This document shows, in pieces, positions 19,800 through 29,599 of a stretch of 64,000 nt of DNA. The notes below the pieces were generated by a model, which was given only the letters and a program-made list of their open reading frames with translations, was not told where the DNA came from and did not search any database. Positions within the stretch are counted from its first letter, which is position 1. Each line of letters begins with the position of its first letter. This DNA is from Trichomonas vaginalis G3 (Eukaryota > Parabasalia > Trichomonadida > Trichomonadidae). A program made the translations under genes and the position numbers. The stretch spans positions 806,001 through 870,000 of the forward strand of contig NC_067205.1 of assembly GCF_026262505.1 (NCBI RefSeq), written 5' to 3'.

Positions 19800-22700
19800 A
19801 TGGATTGGCTATTGCAGAGATTTGAGCAGAACATCCATCCATTGACAGACCTTTTGCTTGAATACCGATCTTTAAAGAAATCCACGAATTCAAGCTCATA
19901 TCCACTCTTCCTCACTCAAATTCCGACATTTGACAAAAAAGCTATTCAAGATATTATTTCGAAGATAAAATCTGGGGCAACACTAGTAGATTCATTCGCT
20001 CCGTACATCAAATCCTTTATTTACGATGAAAATACTCTTTCAAATATTCTTGATGCGTGTAAAGAGTGCGAAAACCCAAATCAACTCTTTATTGATGGAG
20101 TATTGATGTATGCGTTAACACTCGTTCTCAAAAGTGATACTCCTAACACTCAAAAAACTCTACTTTTGCTTTGTTCATTATTTCAACAAAAAATCTTCAA
20201 GGCAAGTAGCAAAATTACGCTTGTTTTATATATTTCGTTCGTAGATTCATACTTAAACGACGAGAATTTCAACTGGGATAACGATTCAATCATTGCTTGC
20301 TCATCATTCATTCCTTTTTTCGAGGAACCGCTTCCTTCATCTTTGATATTTGGTCTACTCAAAGCGTCTCATAAAAATTCTACCGATGCTGGCCGAGAAA
20401 ACATAATTAACTCAATAATTACTGTAATAATTGATCGACAGAACTATTTTACAAAGGAAGAGATATTTAAATTAATTTCCCTTCTAGATTACTCAATTAA
20501 AAAGCTTGATCCAAGGGCTTTGCGTTTATTAGCAATTTTATCGAATACAGACTTACTACATCCAATCAAAGACGGCTTTGTCATCATATCTTCGGTTTAC
20601 GTCAACATGATTATACAAGAACCTGTTTTTATTTCAAATTCAGAATTTATTGAAAGTTCTCCTGTCGAATTAAAGGAATCTGAGTTCAAATTCCATTCTT
20701 GTGATGAAAAGGAGTTCGAAATGGGATTTTCTGCTATAAAATACGAAGATTTGAAAACAAATAAAACATTTAAAAATTTTCTTTCGCCAATGATGTTCGA
20801 TAAGGTACAGAAATTATGCGAATCGATTGAGCAGGCTGATATAGTCTGTTTGGACTGCTTCTTTACGTCAATTGTCAAAATAATCACTGCATACAGAAAT
20901 GATCCACATATTTACGATTTAATTACAAACGAAGTGATCCTTATCTCACATCTTGCTTCATCAACACCAATTCTCCCATTATCTGAGATATTTTTCTCTC
21001 AAATAATTTTTAATCCGAATATTACAGTTTTTTCTGAGAAAGGAGCCTCCGAAACCATCAAATTCTTACGTGCATCATCAATAAACACCCTTGCATCGTC
21101 GGCACAAACACTTTTGGCTGATTTATTGATACAAAATTCCACAAACCAATTATTGTTCGCTGAAATAATTGGTCACATCATCTATTGCGAAACACCAATT
21201 GATAACTCTACATTTTTGACCGATCCGTGCCTCCAATCCATTGCAGAGGTAATTTCTTATCTTTGGAGCCGTTTTGATAAATCTCCTAAGGTGAAATTGG
21301 CCTTCAATACAATTATGTCTTTTATTTTCTCATTAATGACCAATTCCGAGAACAAAGAAATAATATTTTCTTCTCCAACCTTCTGCAAGGTCTTTTTACT
21401 GCTTGCAACAGAGTCCAAATTAATGAATACCGTGTTTGTGACCATTAGAAACTATCTTCTCGCTAATGAATCTGATCAAATTTCAGCTGTAACGAAAGCC
21501 TTTGCAAATTTGTACTCAACGTGCTCTAAATTTGATCGTACAACACAGATGCAGGCAATGAATACGGTTAAAGAGCTCGGGAACATGATTATTTACGTTT
21601 TATCTCATAATCCCAAATTTGGAAAGAATTTGAAGGAACCACTTGATGCCATGATGGACTTTGGATTAATTTCAGTTGATGAATGTGCTTCACAGATGTC
21701 AGAAATCATAAATCAGATTCTAAAATTTTTCTCAATGGTTACACAGTCTTCTCCCTTCTATGAGTTGATTTCTATGCATCTGTCAAGGCTTGTAAACGTA
21801 ATTAAAATGCATATATCAACAGACAACGAAAGGATTATCATGCAAAACTTAATTAACATCACTGCATGCTCCAATTCACTCACATTCGACTCCTTATTTA
21901 TTATTAAAGTCCCTACATTCCTTCCTGTCTTTCTTGCTGCTTTCGGAGAGTTTCCGATAATAAATAATGTAATTGAACTGTTTACAAAGCTTTGCAAGTA
22001 TTCTCCTACAAATTGCAGGGCTATGCACGATAGTGGGATCGATTCAATCCTCATAGATTACGTTTCCAAGAAAGATGAAAAATTATTTTTCAAAGGCACA
22101 ACGTTTTCCATCAAAAATGTCAGCGAAGATGACGCCTTTGGCCTCCTCTGGCTCATTACCCGCGAGAAATCCAGCTATCCGATCTGTTTACAGATCATGA
22201 AACTGATTATCTCACCTCCAAACAAAGAAATGGCCTCACGGATCCTTGCAGCCCAAACAGGAGAAGCGACTTCGAAGCAGAAATATGAGTTCCAGCTTGG
22301 TTTAATCCAGCCATTTGCGATAATGCCGGAAACTCCATCGACATTATTCAATAAAAAGATGACATTCTGCTTCTGGATCAAAGTTGACGAGTCGCAGTTA
22401 TCAATTGAGAACACGAACATCAACATTTTGAAGGTTTACAACGAGTTACAACAAAATTTTTCTTTTTTTATACATAGAGGACTGTTTTACATATCATTCA
22501 ATGACATGAAAGACCCGGAAAACAACTCTAAGACATCTTTAGGGTCTATCAACAGCAATTCATGGGGTTTCTGCGCTTTCGTGATCCAAAGAATTTCATT
22601 AGAGAAAAGTATCGTCGGATTTTTCGCCAACCACTCATTGTTATATGCGAATGAGGTGAACGCGATAATGTTCGACCAAGATCTTCCGTTAACTTTTGAA

Positions 22701-25700
22701 ATTGGAGGAGATGGAGTTTTCCAAATCTCAAACAACGCCATTCTCGGGCCATTCGCCTTTGCAAACACTATGTTGACGGAAGAGAACCTCCAATCAATAG
22801 AAAAAAGAGGAACAGAAGCTTTTAATGAAGAAAATTTTATTGTATCTACAAATATGATACAAGAAAGTCTTCCAACCCAAATAGAAACATCCATTGGTAC
22901 TAAACTCCACCTGTTCTACGTAAGGAATGCCCAACATTCCCTTCATTTCATGCTAGGAAAAGGAAATCACATGTTGTCACTCGTCCAATGCTTTTCAAAG
23001 GATTTCGAGGTTCCAGAAGGATTCCTTGAGATCATCATTGGCCTTATCAAGACAACTCTTTCCGAAAACGACAAATTTCAGAAAGAATTTCACGGATTTC
23101 CTTTAATTGGCAAACTCCTTGAAAAAGCCACGAACAAGCTCAGTTACCAATTATATATGGCTTTCTTCTCATTGCTCGACTCATTTACGGAAGAAACCAT
23201 AGTTTTCGAGTTATTCGACGGAATTATTATGAATTTGGAGATTTGGAAGCAGACAACTTTCTTCCAGAGGGTTGTAAACCATTGGTCTCACAATGCCGTT
23301 GCTCAGTGCATCAATCTTTTCAAGCGCCAGGGCTATTTCATCAATTTGTTGAATAATTTCAGGACAATTTACGAAGAAAGCCGTGAAAACAAGAAATTAA
23401 TCAACTCCTACAACGGATTATTGGAGAATGCAGGCACTACGTTCCTCACGAGTAAGGATTTCAACCAATTATTCATAATTTTGACTGCTTATTTTAATGA
23501 AATTGAATTTTCTTTGTATATACTCAATTTGATTGCACTTTTTGCCAAGAGATTTTCTAAAAGCCCCAACAGAGCAGATAAAGAGAAACTTCTTTTGAAT
23601 TTAATCCCTTTGGCAACGGATATCAATGTAATTATCGGAATTGTTCAATGCCTGCATAACTATTCGTATCCGAATACAATGGAAACAATGCTTGCTGCTG
23701 GTTTCCACTTAAACAGGCACCCGGAAAAAGAAAAAATTTTCATCAAATTAAGTGGCTTTGCAACAGATTATCCTGGCTTCTATACTTTGTATTGTATCCT
23801 TCCATTATCTCTTCCTTATACATCGAAACAGCTCGCGGCTGCTTCTTTGAGCCTGATTTCGACATTACCTTTATCAAATTACACGATACAAGATGATTTA
23901 TGGTACGTGTGGCCCATACTTCTATCCATGTTCATAACAGAAGACGCTTTCCAACACGTTGTCCAGTTTTTGACCCATTTTTCAACGAAAGATAACATTG
24001 AACAGATAATTATCACTGCACAGCTCATTATGTCCATGATATACGTCGACAAATGCGATCTACTAATTAATTTGTTCGACCACGTTGGAGAATCGCTGAA
24101 TAAAGAATATGCCATTTTCTTATATCAAGCATTCTTCTTCAGATTCACAAATATACCTTTCTCGTATACTCTTCTTGAAGAATTCAACAACTCTCCGTTC
24201 AAAGATTCGGTTTCAAACATAGATATAACTCCAATTAAAGATCTTTTGACATTTGACGAACTTTTGAGAGGAAACTTTGACCATTATGATGTAAGATTTG
24301 GTCTTTCATCAGCTCCAAACGTTCTCGACCGCGCTTTGTCCATTTTAGGCAAATTTGCTCTGATTTCCATGTCAAACATCGGAAAACAGATTTCGGAAGT
24401 GATCAAACGCAAGACAAACTTGGACATATTGGCCGATTTGAATGTTACAGACCTTACTTTGATGTTTTCGCAAAAATATCGAAGTGAATTCATTAAAAAA
24501 ATCGACCAAATCCACAAAACAATTGTTATTTCCAAGAACAGGATTGCTGGGCAGCTAAATCTCAACAATATTCTTGGAAATTACATTAAAAAAGAACAAG
24601 ATTTGATCACTCCTCTTTCTGTTGACCATTACTACAACTACATGACTAATTTCGACCTTGGCAAGACCACAAGAGTTCCTTCCTCCCATACATTATGTGG
24701 TTTCATTCCTTTATTGAGTTGTTTATCATATTTTGACGAAAGTTTTTGCGGAGAAACAGAAGAAGTCAACATTTCTGACATTAATTTCTCATCGAAAAAC
24801 TTTGTTTCTCTTCCAATAAACATAATAAACAACGACCAAAAGGAATTCGCCTTCATTTTCATGAGCGAAACAGAGATTTTCATTGTTTCGCAAAAGAAAA
24901 GAGTCAAATTATTCAATAACGACTCAATTCGATGTATTTTTAAACGGCCGCCATCGAGTTTGGAGTTTGTTTTCTACGAGAATTGCTCTTTACTGTTCGA
25001 TTTCAACCCGTTGACAATAGAAGAAGTAGTTGTTCACATTGGAAAAATCAATGCAAATATAGTCAATGAAAATATAGAAAATTTGATAATTTTCAATTCA
25101 AATTTTGAGAGGTTTATGGTCGCTCAATATTTTGAGGGATTTTCTATATATAAAAGTGACAATTTGCCAACGATAGATGGCAAAAATTACAAAGAGTTCT
25201 GTGATATAGAGAACATTGATGGGAAAACTATTCTTTCCAATAGATTAAGTATCGAAGGATCATATACGAATTCATTAAACAGACAAAGTTTTGTTTTGCA
25301 TCTGCAACAAAACCAAATTTTGTCAGCGACTTTCTTCGGAAAGAATCTCGCGATATTCATGAAAAACGGAGAAGTAAATATCTACAAACTGCTCCTCAAC
25401 ACAATGCCTGAATTGTCCAATACTTTCTCTGATATTTTCTTGGATGATTCGTGCATAATCGCGCCAGGAAAAAATTCTTTGACGATAACAAACCGTTCAA
25501 AAATGACGGTTGTAACGATATGGGATATCGTCACTCATTCGAATGTTACAAAATTACATGAGCAATGGTGTAAGGATGGGGATACTCCTGCATGGATAAG
25601 TTCCACTGGCTGTATCTCTGTTTCTGGACTGAATATTTTCATTCCAGAAAAAGTTTGTTCATTTGTTTTCTCTCAATCCGCTGGAATTTTGGCTGCTTCC

Positions 25701-26111
25701 ACTGACAAATGCAGAGTGTATGTACACTCTATATTTAGACATGAATTGTTCTCGTGCATTGAGTTGCAACAACAACCTGATTCGATGCTTGTAACTAATT
25801 CAAGTGGTTGTGTTGTGATTGCAATGAATGGAATGATAAAAGTGTACACGGCAACAGGAAAATTCCTTGGAGAAATTAATGAGAATGCAGGAAAAATCAT
25901 TAAATTTGTTATGAAAGGTATTGATTTCATTGCTTTCTGCAATTCATCGAATGTAATTAAATGTTGCTGCATTTATGATTTGACAAAAACTTTCGCTGTA
26001 GGAGAAGTCAAATCAAGAGTGATTGACATGACTTATATTGAGGATTATAAGACTCTCTTCGTCATGTGCACTTCAGGAAAGATTCACATGTTACCTGTGA
26101 ATTACCAATAA
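19800..26111 (+). CDS. Very large BEACH-family-like protein without a recognisable BEACH domain
   Basis: A 2,103-residue protein from ATG 19800 (MDWLLQRFEQ). The first 840 residues are helical, armadillo-like. A ConA/LamG-like sandwich follows at about 850-990 (MTFCFWIKVDES, INSNSWGFCAFVIQ, GPFAFANTMLTEENLQS), then more helical solenoid. Near 1,650-1,745 is a PH-BEACH-like segment (KKRVKLFNNDSIRCIFKR followed by FVFYENCSLLFDF). The C-terminus (about 1,830-2,100) has WD-like strands (VVTIWDIVTHSN, CRVYVHSIF, MIKVYTATGKF). This order is that of LRBA/neurobeachin-type trafficking proteins. The roughly 280-residue BEACH domain expected after the PH segment is reduced to a short NSNFERFM-like trace. 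The family assignment rests on domain order and weak motifs. A role in vesicle or lysosome-related traffic is inference. Confidence 0.6.
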   Translation: MDWLLQRFEQNIHPLTDLLLEYRSLKKSTNSSSYPLFLTQIPTFDKKAIQDIISKIKSGATLVDSFAPYIKSFIYDENTLSNILDACKECENPNQLFIDGVLMYALTLVLKSDTPNTQKTLLLLCSLFQQKIFKASSKITLVLYISFVDSYLNDENFNWDNDSIIACSSFIPFFEEPLPSSLIFGLLKASHKNSTDAGRENIINSIITVIIDRQNYFTKEEIFKLISLLDYSIKKLDPRALRLLAILSNTDLLHPIKDGFVIISSVYVNMIIQEPVFISNSEFIESSPVELKESEFKFHSCDEKEFEMGFSAIKYEDLKTNKTFKNFLSPMMFDKVQKLCESIEQADIVCLDCFFTSIVKIITAYRNDPHIYDLITNEVILISHLASSTPILPLSEIFFSQIIFNPNITVFSEKGASETIKFLRASSINTLASSAQTLLADLLIQNSTNQLLFAEIIGHIIYCETPIDNSTFLTDPCLQSIAEVISYLWSRFDKSPKVKLAFNTIMSFIFSLMTNSENKEIIFSSPTFCKVFLLLATESKLMNTVFVTIRNYLLANESDQISAVTKAFANLYSTCSKFDRTTQMQAMNTVKELGNMIIYVLSHNPKFGKNLKEPLDAMMDFGLISVDECASQMSEIINQILKFFSMVTQSSPFYELISMHLSRLVNVIKMHISTDNERIIMQNLINITACSNSLTFDSLFIIKVPTFLPVFLAAFGEFPIINNVIELFTKLCKYSPTNCRAMHDSGIDSILIDYVSKKDEKLFFKGTTFSIKNVSEDDAFGLLWLITREKSSYPICLQIMKLIISPPNKEMASRILAAQTGEATSKQKYEFQLGLIQPFAIMPETPSTLFNKKMTFCFWIKVDESQLSIENTNINILKVYNELQQNFSFFIHRGLFYISFNDMKDPENNSKTSLGSINSNSWGFCAFVIQRISLEKSIVGFFANHSLLYANEVNAIMFDQDLPLTFEIGGDGVFQISNNAILGPFAFANTMLTEENLQSIEKRGTEAFNEENFIVSTNMIQESLPTQIETSIGTKLHLFYVRNAQHSLHFMLGKGNHMLSLVQCFSKDFEVPEGFLEIIIGLIKTTLSENDKFQKEFHGFPLIGKLLEKATNKLSYQLYMAFFSLLDSFTEETIVFELFDGIIMNLEIWKQTTFFQRVVNHWSHNAVAQCINLFKRQGYFINLLNNFRTIYEESRENKKLINSYNGLLENAGTTFLTSKDFNQLFIILTAYFNEIEFSLYILNLIALFAKRFSKSPNRADKEKLLLNLIPLATDINVIIGIVQCLHNYSYPNTMETMLAAGFHLNRHPEKEKIFIKLSGFATDYPGFYTLYCILPLSLPYTSKQLAAASLSLISTLPLSNYTIQDDLWYVWPILLSMFITEDAFQHVVQFLTHFSTKDNIEQIIITAQLIMSMIYVDKCDLLINLFDHVGESLNKEYAIFLYQAFFFRFTNIPFSYTLLEEFNNSPFKDSVSNIDITPIKDLLTFDELLRGNFDHYDVRFGLSSAPNVLDRALSILGKFALISMSNIGKQISEVIKRKTNLDILADLNVTDLTLMFSQKYRSEFIKKIDQIHKTIVISKNRIAGQLNLNNILGNYIKKEQDLITPLSVDHYYNYMTNFDLGKTTRVPSSHTLCGFIPLLSCLSYFDESFCGETEEVNISDINFSSKNFVSLPINIINNDQKEFAFIFMSETEIFIVSQKKRVKLFNNDSIRCIFKRPPSSLEFVFYENCSLLFDFNPLTIEEVVVHIGKINANIVNENIENLIIFNSNFERFMVAQYFEGFSIYKSDNLPTIDGKNYKEFCDIENIDGKTILSNRLSIEGSYTNSLNRQSFVLHLQQNQILSATFFGKNLAIFMKNGEVNIYKLLLNTMPELSNTFSDIFLDDSCIIAPGKNSLTITNRSKMTVVTIWDIVTHSNVTKLHEQWCKDGDTPAWISSTGCISVSGLNIFIPEKVCSFVFSQSAGILAASTDKCRVYVHSIFRHELFSCIELQQQPDSMLVTNSSGCVVIAMNGMIKVYTATGKFLGEINENAGKIIKFVMKGIDFIAFCNSSNVIKCCCIYDLTKTFAVGEVKSRVIDMTYIEDYKTLFVMCTSGKIHMLPVNYQ

Positions 26112-26208
26112 CTCAATTTTGTTTTTTATAACTTTTTTTTGTTTGTATTTTTATAAAAATTCATATTTTATAAATCATAAAATATCTTTTATTGGATACC
26201 ACTTATAA

Positions 26209-26239
<31 letters not shown>

Positions 26240-26240
26240 A
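26209..26240. repeat. (CT)n-(AT)n microsatellite
   Basis: A short CT run passes directly into an AT run about 100 bp after the stop of the BEACH-like gene. Confidence 0.85.
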
Positions 26241-26688
26241 TCAATAGATCTCTATGATATCGAACTATAGAAAGCCTAAATGAAGTTGCTTTATATATTA
26301 ACATTTTTTTTGGTCTTGTTTGCAAATGTACTACGATACTTTCTATTAGTGTTTGAATCATTTCTGATAACTTAGGTCCTGAAGTACATGAGAGGATTAT
26401 AGAATTTTTCATCAAAGATCCGATATTTTATAAAAAAGATATGCGCAACTTGACCAACATGCTGGATATCTATATCATATCAAAGAGTAATACTAATACT
26501 CATATTGTATTGAGAAAATATTTGAATTTTTGAGATTTTCAAACAAAATTTAGCCTTGATTGTGTTAAAATTCGCACAAATCCGCTTGCAATACTATGAG
26601 AAATCTATCTATAATACTATTGCTCGATATAAAAATTTTGCTTCTCTCCCTAAAAAAAAATTCAAAAAGGTCCCAAAAAAATACAAAG

Positions 26689-27570
26689 ATGCAATTTGGT
26701 GGTATGGGCAAGGCTATCCCATGGGAGGATATAAAACCAATCCCAGAGGATACTGTTATAACAGAGAATGAAAAGTTTTTAAAGAATACTCAATTTCTTG
26801 GTTTTGTTACTCAACTTCTTGAAATTCAAAGCGATTTTACAAAAACAGTGAAGCCATTAGAAGGCGTAGAGTCATTTAATAAAGTTATGAATGAAATAGA
26901 AATAAATGCAACAAGAGCTCTTCAACATACATTAACAACTCTATCAAACGAAGTAAATTTTGGCAAATCTGTTATTGATGATTCACGAGAGAAACTCGAT
27001 GAGTTCAGACGCTCACAGAGAGGTATCCAATCTAACTCAAATCAAACGTTCCCTTCAGCATTTTTCACAAAATACGTAGAAGATATCGATAAAAAGGCAG
27101 AAGAAATTACAGACGCAATTAAACTCTACGAAAGATCACTAGAACCACCAAAATATTCCACAAATCCAACAACATTAATTCAAATGATCGAATTTCAACA
27201 TGATGCAATCATAAGGTGTGCTTCAAAGATGGCCGACATCAAAGACAAAACGAACAAGCTACTAGAAAGAGTATCCGACCGATATAAAAATAATGGCTTG
27301 AAGACAGATATTTTGGACAGTAAGGAAGCCGAAACAGAGAAGATGTCAGATGCAATACATATAGAAGCAGCATACAAACAGTACCTTAATAAAAGAAAAG
27401 CGGACCTCGAAAAGAGAGATAAGAAAACTAACTTCGAAGAACTATGCAAAGGAACTGCAACAAATACATTTGGCAGTGGCCTTGGTGGTGGTCTTGGCAA
27501 AGGTATTGGCGGTGGAACTACATCTACATCAACTTCTACGGGTACTACTTCTCTGAGTTTGAAAAAGTAG
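26689..27570 (+). CDS. Nup58/Nup45-like nucleoporin (tentative)
   Basis: From ATG 26689 (MQFGGMGKAIPW) the product has 293 residues. An ATG at 26596 would add 31 residues of AT-rich, poorly coding sequence and is less likely. Most of the protein is charged coiled coil (about 25-250), with PSAFFTKYVEDIDKKAEEIT and TLIQMIEFQHDAIIRCASKM resembling the two helical segments of Nup58/p45 in the Nup62 channel complex. The C-terminus is a Gly/Thr/Ser-rich degenerate FG-like tail (FGSGLGGGLGKGIGGG), and the N-terminus carries FGG. A place in the central channel of the nuclear pore would follow. Nup54 or Nup62 coiled-coil relatives are alternatives. Confidence 0.5.
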   Translation: MQFGGMGKAIPWEDIKPIPEDTVITENEKFLKNTQFLGFVTQLLEIQSDFTKTVKPLEGVESFNKVMNEIEINATRALQHTLTTLSNEVNFGKSVIDDSREKLDEFRRSQRGIQSNSNQTFPSAFFTKYVEDIDKKAEEITDAIKLYERSLEPPKYSTNPTTLIQMIEFQHDAIIRCASKMADIKDKTNKLLERVSDRYKNNGLKTDILDSKEAETEKMSDAIHIEAAYKQYLNKRKADLEKRDKKTNFEELCKGTATNTFGSGLGGGLGKGIGGGTTSTSTSTGTTSLSLKK

Positions 27571-27943
27571 ATAAATCAAGTATAGGTTAACTTTATTTTG
27601 TAATTAATAGAACTTCATAAAGATATTATTATTTTATGAATTAAATTTTTATTGTTCAATTATCTTTAAGATTTTTGCCTTTTTGCTCATATTCATCTAA
27701 ATAACTCGGCCATAACAAACTATCAACATAGTTTAACTCTCTATTCTTTTACTTCAACGTATATTTTTCTTAATGTTGCATGCTTTTTATCAAAAACAGC
27801 TAGCCTTATATAATATTTTCCAATATAAATATCATTGGAATAATTTATTTTTATGATAATGCTTGTATAAAGAAAAATTTTTTGTTATTTTACTCTATCA
27901 TCAATTCATTAAGACTCATTTAACAAAGAACACAAATTTATAT
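27571..27943. other. Intergenic between convergent genes
   Basis: A 373-bp AT-rich gap between the Nup58-like and GNAT 3' ends. Nothing supportable is seen. Confidence 0.6.
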
Positions 27944-28480
27944 TTAATCAAGCATCTTAAAGACATCTTTTACCCATTCGGCCATTTCTGGATTTATTTG
28001 TGTTTCAACTTTGTCGGGATTATTTCGCAACATCAAATATGAGCTTTCATCTTCATATGTGCCTTCTTCCTGCTTCACAATTCGGAATCCATATTTATTA
28101 TACATTTTAATAGCAACTTCATTGGAAACTTTAACATGCAAATAAATTCTATCGACAAACTTTGACTGATCAAATATATAGTGTTGTGATCTGAACTCTG
28201 GAAGAACCGAAATGGACACTATATATGAAACAAGCTCACCATTATACATTTCAAATTGATATACAACCTCTCCAACTGGTTTTTGATCATGATATAATAA
28301 AGCTCCTTTTAATGCGTGATTTTTAGCAATGAGATTATAGAAACTATCTCCATAAACATCGTTAAAGCATATATCATGAAGGTGTTTCATATCATCAATT
28401 CTGCTTTCATCAAGGGGAATGGGTATTTCTGAAGAACCATTCATTAGATTTTTTTGAAAATTTTCAGAAGATGAAAACAT
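27944..28480 (-). CDS. GNAT acetyltransferase, NAA50-like
   Basis: A 178-residue GNAT-fold protein from ATG 28480. Visible elements: the start of the fold at IPIPLDESRIDDMKHLHDIC; the central strand ELVSYIVSISVLPEFRS (acetyl-CoA binding, motif A); and YLHVKVSNEVAIKMYNKYGF, very close to the motif B signature of NAA50/NAA60-type N-terminal acetyltransferases (YLHV.xxNxxAIxxYxKxGF). The pyrophosphate loop is unusual: LPEFRSQHYIF lacks the Gly pair of the usual RGxGxG/A, which may weaken acetyl-CoA binding. NAA50 acetylates Met-starting N-termini and supports sister-chromatid cohesion in other eukaryotes. The gene lies 99 bp downstream of the pseudokinase on the same strand. Confidence 0.75.
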   Translation of the reverse strand: MFSSSENFQKNLMNGSSEIPIPLDESRIDDMKHLHDICFNDVYGDSFYNLIAKNHALKGALLYHDQKPVGEVVYQFEMYNGELVSYIVSISVLPEFRSQHYIFDQSKFVDRIYLHVKVSNEVAIKMYNKYGFRIVKQEEGTYEDESSYLMLRNNPDKVETQINPEMAEWVKDVFKMLD

Positions 28481-28579
28481 ACTTGTTTCACTTAGACTAT
28501 AAAATAAACATAATATATGAATTTTTAAGTTAACAAAACATTAAAAAACAGTATGAGAATACAATTTTGTAAAAATAAT

Positions 28580-29524
28580 TCAGTAAAAATGGGTCTTATA
28601 TTGGGTAGTGATCTCACAAAACTTCTGGAAGTATCTGAAAGATGTTGCTGACTGAGCAGCTCCGAAAGAACGTCTCATTCTCAAAGCCATTATAGATGTC
28701 TTGAGATCTTGTACTGCAGAAGTAATAGGGATATCAGAACACTTTCCTTGAATCCATGGTTCATCGAGAAGTTGCTTTGCTGTTGGTCTATCCGCTGGAT
28801 TTATTGAAATCATTCTGTAAACGATAGACCGTGCTTCCGGAGATATTTCTTGCCATGCGCCTTTTTCGAAATCAGGCTGTATTTGGCCGAACGCTTCCAT
28901 TGTTCTTTCAACATCTGGGAAATAAGGGAATTTCCCACAAAGAAGAACGTACATGATACACCCAAGTGACCAAATGTCAGTTGGAGGACCGTACTCTAAT
29001 TTGCGAAGAAATTCAGGTGATGGAAAGGTTTCTGCGTTACAAATGTCTGTAAGGTTTTTTGTATCTAATAATTTTGCAAGTATATAATCTTTGAGCTTAA
29101 ATGGGTAATTTGAATCATCAGAGATCAAGATATTTTGCATGTTAATGTTTCTTACAACAATTCCAATATCATGTAAATATGCTAAGCATTTTAGCATGCA
29201 CTGTGCGATTTCAGCAACTTTGCTCTCAGAAAGTAACGGTGATGGCAATAAATAATTAAATAAATTTCCTGAACCTACAATTTCTTGTGGTATTGCAATA
29301 AAATTATCATCCTCGCATATATCGTATACTGTCGCTAATCCTGGAAAGTCGATTGAAGGCGGCTGAAGGAAAATTCGACCTTTAAATCTTGGATTTTTCA
29401 TATAAATTAAAATTGCAACTTTTCTATCAGTACCTTTTTCAACAGCATGGTAATGTCTCGATATGTCACTTGATGATACTAATTGTAGTTCATCAAAATG
29501 TGCTAAATATTTCGACACTTCCAT
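28580..29524 (-). CDS. Protein pseudokinase (CAMK/AGC-like fold)
   Basis: From ATG 29524 the product has 314 residues with a full kinase fold but lost catalytic residues. The VAIK lysine position reads VAILIY, the HRD motif reads VVRNINMQNIL (Asp replaced by Asn), and DFG reads KDYILA. The SPE motif (FPSPEFLRK), the DIWSLGCIMYVLLCGKFPYF segment of subdomain IX and the RPTAKQLLDEPWI end are kept, so the fold should be intact. The Gly-rich loop is not evident. It is expected to act as a scaffold or allosteric regulator rather than a phosphotransferase. A TCACCTTT motif lies 5-12 nt upstream of the ATG. The 75-bp spacer to the ARM gene on the other strand is probably a shared promoter. Confidence 0.85.
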   Translation of the reverse strand: MEVSKYLAHFDELQLVSSSDISRHYHAVEKGTDRKVAILIYMKNPRFKGRIFLQPPSIDFPGLATVYDICEDDNFIAIPQEIVGSGNLFNYLLPSPLLSESKVAEIAQCMLKCLAYLHDIGIVVRNINMQNILISDDSNYPFKLKDYILAKLLDTKNLTDICNAETFPSPEFLRKLEYGPPTDIWSLGCIMYVLLCGKFPYFPDVERTMEAFGQIQPDFEKGAWQEISPEARSIVYRMISINPADRPTAKQLLDEPWIQGKCSDIPITSAVQDLKTSIMALRMRRSFGAAQSATSFRYFQKFCEITTQYKTHFY

Positions 29525-29599
29525 TTTGAAAGGTGACAAAATCTTTGTAAAATTAATAAAAGTGTCAATGATAATTTAATTTTATTTTTCTAGTGATCA
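29525..29599. promoter_or_regulatory. 75-bp divergent promoter region
   Basis: This spacer separates the start codons of the pseudokinase (minus) and the ARM/HEAT gene (plus). TCACCTTT (minus strand, 29529-29536) fits an initiator just before the pseudokinase ATG. The plus-strand side has no clear TCA-type motif. The region must drive both genes within 75 bp. Confidence 0.5.
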
